Positions 2,840-5,307 of a DNA stretch of 5,307 nucleotides are shown piece by piece. Position 1 is the first letter of the stretch. Every line of letters starts with the position of its first letter. Position numbers and translations under genes: made by a program. The stretch is from Candidatus Falkowbacteria bacterium CG10_big_fil_rev_8_21_14_0_10_43_11 (lineage in GTDB: Bacteria > Patescibacteriota > Patescibacteriia > Patescibacteriales > XYC2-FULL-47-12): contig PFAS01000042.1 in assembly GCA_002778635.1 (NCBI GenBank), positions 3,787-9,093 on the forward strand, read 5' to 3'. The notes beneath the pieces were generated by a model. The model had not been told where the DNA came from. It searched no databases and worked only from the letters and a program-made list of their open reading frames with translations.

Positions 2840-5307
2840 ATGCTTGTCAAAGAAAAAAAGGAAAATAATAATGTCATAGAGCGCGACATTTTTGATATCA
2901 ACGAGGAAAATGGAAAATTAACTCGGGCTTTTGAATTTTCCGGAGATAAGCGGGAATATATTTCTTTAACGCAGGCGGCAAGTTTTACCCATTTCAGCCA
3001 AGAATATTTGTCGCTTCTGGTGCGGCAAAACAAAATTCCCGCCCAGAAATTTGGGCGCAACTGGAAGGTCCAAATGGAGGAGGTGGAAAATTACATCGCC
3101 AAAGTGGAAGAAAAAACCAGAAAACAGGCGGTAAAAAAAGAACTGGAAAACGCGCCGGCAATGGAGCGAGCGGCGGCTAAAATAATTAACGGCTTAACGG
3201 CCGCCAATAAAGAGATTTACAGCCCTTTGGTTAGGCGCGAATTTACTAATTTTGCCCGCCATAAATTTCAGAGCGTGATGGCGAGCTTTTTAATTTTAAC
3301 GACCGTAGCGATGACTTGTTTTTTTTGGTTTGAACCGGCGCAGGCGGCCAAACTGGAGCTGGGCTTGCAAAGAGCCGCCGCCAAAGCCGTAATGGGAGCG
3401 GCTAAGGCCGCTAAAGAAATTCAAGTTAAAGCTAGGAGCGCGGGACTGGCTTTGATCAAACGGGGCGGCGAAGTTTTGAACGACGCGGAATTAATTTTGG
3501 CAAGCGACGGCGCCAGCCGGACTGAACAGCTGAAAAAAGCCGGCGCCGGAGCAATAATCAAAATAGGCGAAGTTGGCGCGCTGGTTGACCGCGGTTTGTC
3601 CGTTTTGGAAAAACGCGCGGTCAAGAGGCAGGGATACGTGCTTTCCGCCATGGAAAGCGCCGTAACGGAAAGTTTAAAAAATATTGACGCCATGTCCGGA
3701 GATTTGGCGGCTACCGCCAAACAGACCTTGAGCGCGCCGCTCGCCGTTATTCCCGCGCCGATTAAATACGCTCTTGACTCCGGTATTGGGGCGGCTAACG
3801 GACTGGCTGTTTTAGGAACGGATAAATTACAGCGGCAACAAGATAATTTGGTGCGATCAAACGCGGGAACGGTGGCCGGAATTTCAGAAATTAACGGCAA
3901 TGAACCGGTTTCTTTAGGCAAGCAATTTATCGCCTTCATAAATGATACGGCCAAGCGTCAGCAAAATTTTGCCGGCCGGTTGCAGCAAAATACCAATAAA
4001 TCTTTAGCTCGTTTATTATCTTACGAACGGTCGTTAGGAACAGCAATTTTAACGGCTATCGCGCGCACTACGGATAAATCGCATAATTTTGTCGCCCAAA
4101 AGATAAATGCGAACAAGGAGCGGGTGTTAGGGGTTAAAATAGCCGCCGACGACGCCAATGGCGATTTTTTGCAAAAGGTTGACGGCGCTTTGCTCGCGGT
4201 TAACGACGGCGTCAATTACGCCCAAAGCGCTTGGCAGGCGGAAGAAGCGGAATCAAAGCAATCGCTTACGAAACTTTGGGCGCAAGCGCTGGACTTTATT
4301 TTACCGGACGCGTTAAAACAAAAATTTGCCCGGCAAACAATATCGCCCGAAGCAACGGAGCCGGAAAAAGTTTCCGAAACTGCCGTCCCCCAAACTATTA
4401 TTATCAGAGAAAAAACGGCTGCGGCGCCGGCGGGTATTCCAGCCACTGCTAATTTTAATGACATAGCAGTAAAAAATGACGCGGCAGTGGGGCGCAATTT
4501 AACGGTATTAGGCAAAACTAATTTAGCCGGCGAAGTGGCGGTTGCCGGCACGGCGCATTTTACCGGCCCGATTTTTGCCGAAAGCGACATTACAAGCGCG
4601 GGCATCGTCAAAGCCGCGCGTTTTGAAGGCGCCGCTTTAAGCGTCACCGGAGAGGGAACGATTGGTTCCTTGCATGTTTTGCAAGAGGCAAGTTTTGACG
4701 GTTTGGTTAAAGCGAATGTTTTAAGCGTAAGCGGCAACGCGAATGTCGGCGGCAGCCTAATCGTCGCCGGTCATTTCATGCCGAACAGCATCGGCGCGTC
4801 TTATGACATTTCCGCCGGCCGCTCGTTGAGCGCGCCTTATTTAGTCGTCAGCAAAGACGGCACGATTAGCGAAAATTTATACGTTAAAAGAAATTTGGAC
4901 ATAACTTTGAACGCCAACATAGACGGCGCGCTTACCGTTGACGGCAACGCGACCTTAAGCAGTAACGCTTCCGTCGGCGGAAATTTGACCGTCAGCGGCA
5001 ACGCGACGACGACCGGCAGTTTTTACGTCGGCGGCGTTTTAACTACCGGCAGTTCCGTTTTTACCGGTCCGGTTACGGTTACCGACAATTCGGCTAACAC
5101 GGCGGTAGTTATTAATCAGCAAGGCACGGGAAATATTGTACAATTGCAGGATAACGGCACGGCCATATTGACCGCCATTGACGGCGGCAACATTGGCATC
5201 GGCACGACCAGCCCTTACGCGCGGCTTTCTTTATGGTCGCCGACAACTAATACGGGAGCGACTGTTTTTAATATCGCGGATAACGCTTCCACGACGCTTC
5301 TGACGGT
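2840..5307 (+). CDS. Giant membrane-anchored surface protein with HTH domain, helical stalk and beta-strand repeats (3' end outside window)
   Basis: An open frame of 822 codons runs off the window edge without a stop. In order: (1) residues 40-86, YISLTQAASF...EYLSLLVRQNKI...KFGRNWKV...VENYI, look like an excisionase/MerR-type helix-turn-helix (HTH_17-like), including the usual GRNW turn. (2) A hydrophobic helix at about 146-164 follows Arg/Lys-rich residues, predicting the N-terminus inside and the rest outside. An AQA at 167-169 could be a signal-peptidase site. (3) An Ala/Lys/Glu-rich, mainly helical stalk covers about 170-500. (4) A Pro/Glu/Thr linker covers about 502-545. (5) From about 550 on there are Gly/Asn/Thr/Val beta-strand repeats such as VSGNANVGG, VGGNLTVSG and VSGNATTTG. 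(6) NIGIGTTSP is at 784-792, a motif common in phage tail-fibre-like and long surface repeat proteins. A stop codon at 2807 and no other usual start favour the ATG at 2840. An adhesin or cell-surface role is inferred, and no enzymatic function is visible. The C-terminus may carry further repeats or an autoprocessing chaperone domain. Confidence 0.82.
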   Translation, partial: MLVKEKKENNNVIERDIFDINEENGKLTRAFEFSGDKREYISLTQAASFTHFSQEYLSLLVRQNKIPAQKFGRNWKVQMEEVENYIAKVEEKTRKQAVKKELENAPAMERAAAKIINGLTAANKEIYSPLVRREFTNFARHKFQSVMASFLILTTVAMTCFFWFEPAQAAKLELGLQRAAAKAVMGAAKAAKEIQVKARSAGLALIKRGGEVLNDAELILASDGASRTEQLKKAGAGAIIKIGEVGALVDRGLSVLEKRAVKRQGYVLSAMESAVTESLKNIDAMSGDLAATAKQTLSAPLAVIPAPIKYALDSGIGAANGLAVLGTDKLQRQQDNLVRSNAGTVAGISEINGNEPVSLGKQFIAFINDTAKRQQNFAGRLQQNTNKSLARLLSYERSLGTAILTAIARTTDKSHNFVAQKINANKERVLGVKIAADDANGDFLQKVDGALLAVNDGVNYAQSAWQAEEAESKQSLTKLWAQALDFILPDALKQKFARQTISPEATEPEKVSETAVPQTIIIREKTAAAPAGIPATANFNDIAVKNDAAVGRNLTVLGKTNLAGEVAVAGTAHFTGPIFAESDITSAGIVKAARFEGAALSVTGEGTIGSLHVLQEASFDGLVKANVLSVSGNANVGGSLIVAGHFMPNSIGASYDISAGRSLSAPYLVVSKDGTISENLYVKRNLDITLNANIDGALTVDGNATLSSNASVGGNLTVSGNATTTGSFYVGGVLTTGSSVFTGPVTVTDNSANTAVVINQQGTGNIVQLQDNGTAILTAIDGGNIGIGTTSPYARLSLWSPTTNTGATVFNIADNASTTLLT

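Noticed and set aside
3421..4737. Long open frames on the minus strand at 3421-3954 and 4216-4737 (177 and 173 residues), and a plus-strand frame at 4231-4452
   Set aside because: They are shadows of the large plus-strand gene, whose Ala/Gly-rich codons (GCG, GGC, GCC) leave other frames open. No recognisable domain or credible start context supports them.

Overview
The window looks like a piece of a Patescibacteria (Candidate Phyla Radiation, probably Parcubacteria-like) genome. This is an inference from four things: a single 420-residue M16 peptidase of the compact type common there; a Gly-rich TPM-type protein tail; a huge surface protein with an excisionase-like HTH, a membrane helix and beta-strand repeats; and an A+T-rich intergenic region full of short palindromes. 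All reading frames work with the standard bacterial code. No rRNA, tRNA, CRISPR or transposase gene is visible.

Layout, all on the + strand. Positions 1-78 are the 3' end of a gene whose glycine-rich tail resembles TPM-domain (YgcG-like) membrane proteins. Positions 79-164 are a short A+T-rich spacer folded into one long inverted repeat ending in a T tract. Positions 165-1427 encode a complete zinc M16 (insulinase/processing-peptidase) protease. Positions 1428-2839 are about 1.4 kb without a credible gene. This stretch holds a rho-independent terminator, an octamer tandem repeat, a run of at least six different palindromes or hairpins, several copies of the near-palindrome TATCCGATA, and a good extended -10 promoter. 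From 2840 to the window end (822 codons, still open) runs one very large protein. It has an N-terminal helix-turn-helix domain, one membrane-spanning segment, a long Ala-rich helical stalk, a Pro/Glu linker and then beta-strand repeats with a tail-fibre-like GIGTTSP motif.

The TPM-type gene and the protease may form a cell-envelope or proteolysis neighbourhood, but the long inverted repeat between them makes separate transcription likely. The giant protein has its own promoter. A 13-bp inverted pair built on the TATCCGATA motif brackets that promoter. Because the protein carries its own predicted DNA-binding domain on the presumed cytoplasmic side, autoregulation through these sites is an attractive but untested idea. 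The most distinctive items here are the repeated TATCCGATA motif, including two inverted pairs with nearly identical spacing (80 and 81 bp centre to centre), and the HTH-membrane-adhesin architecture.
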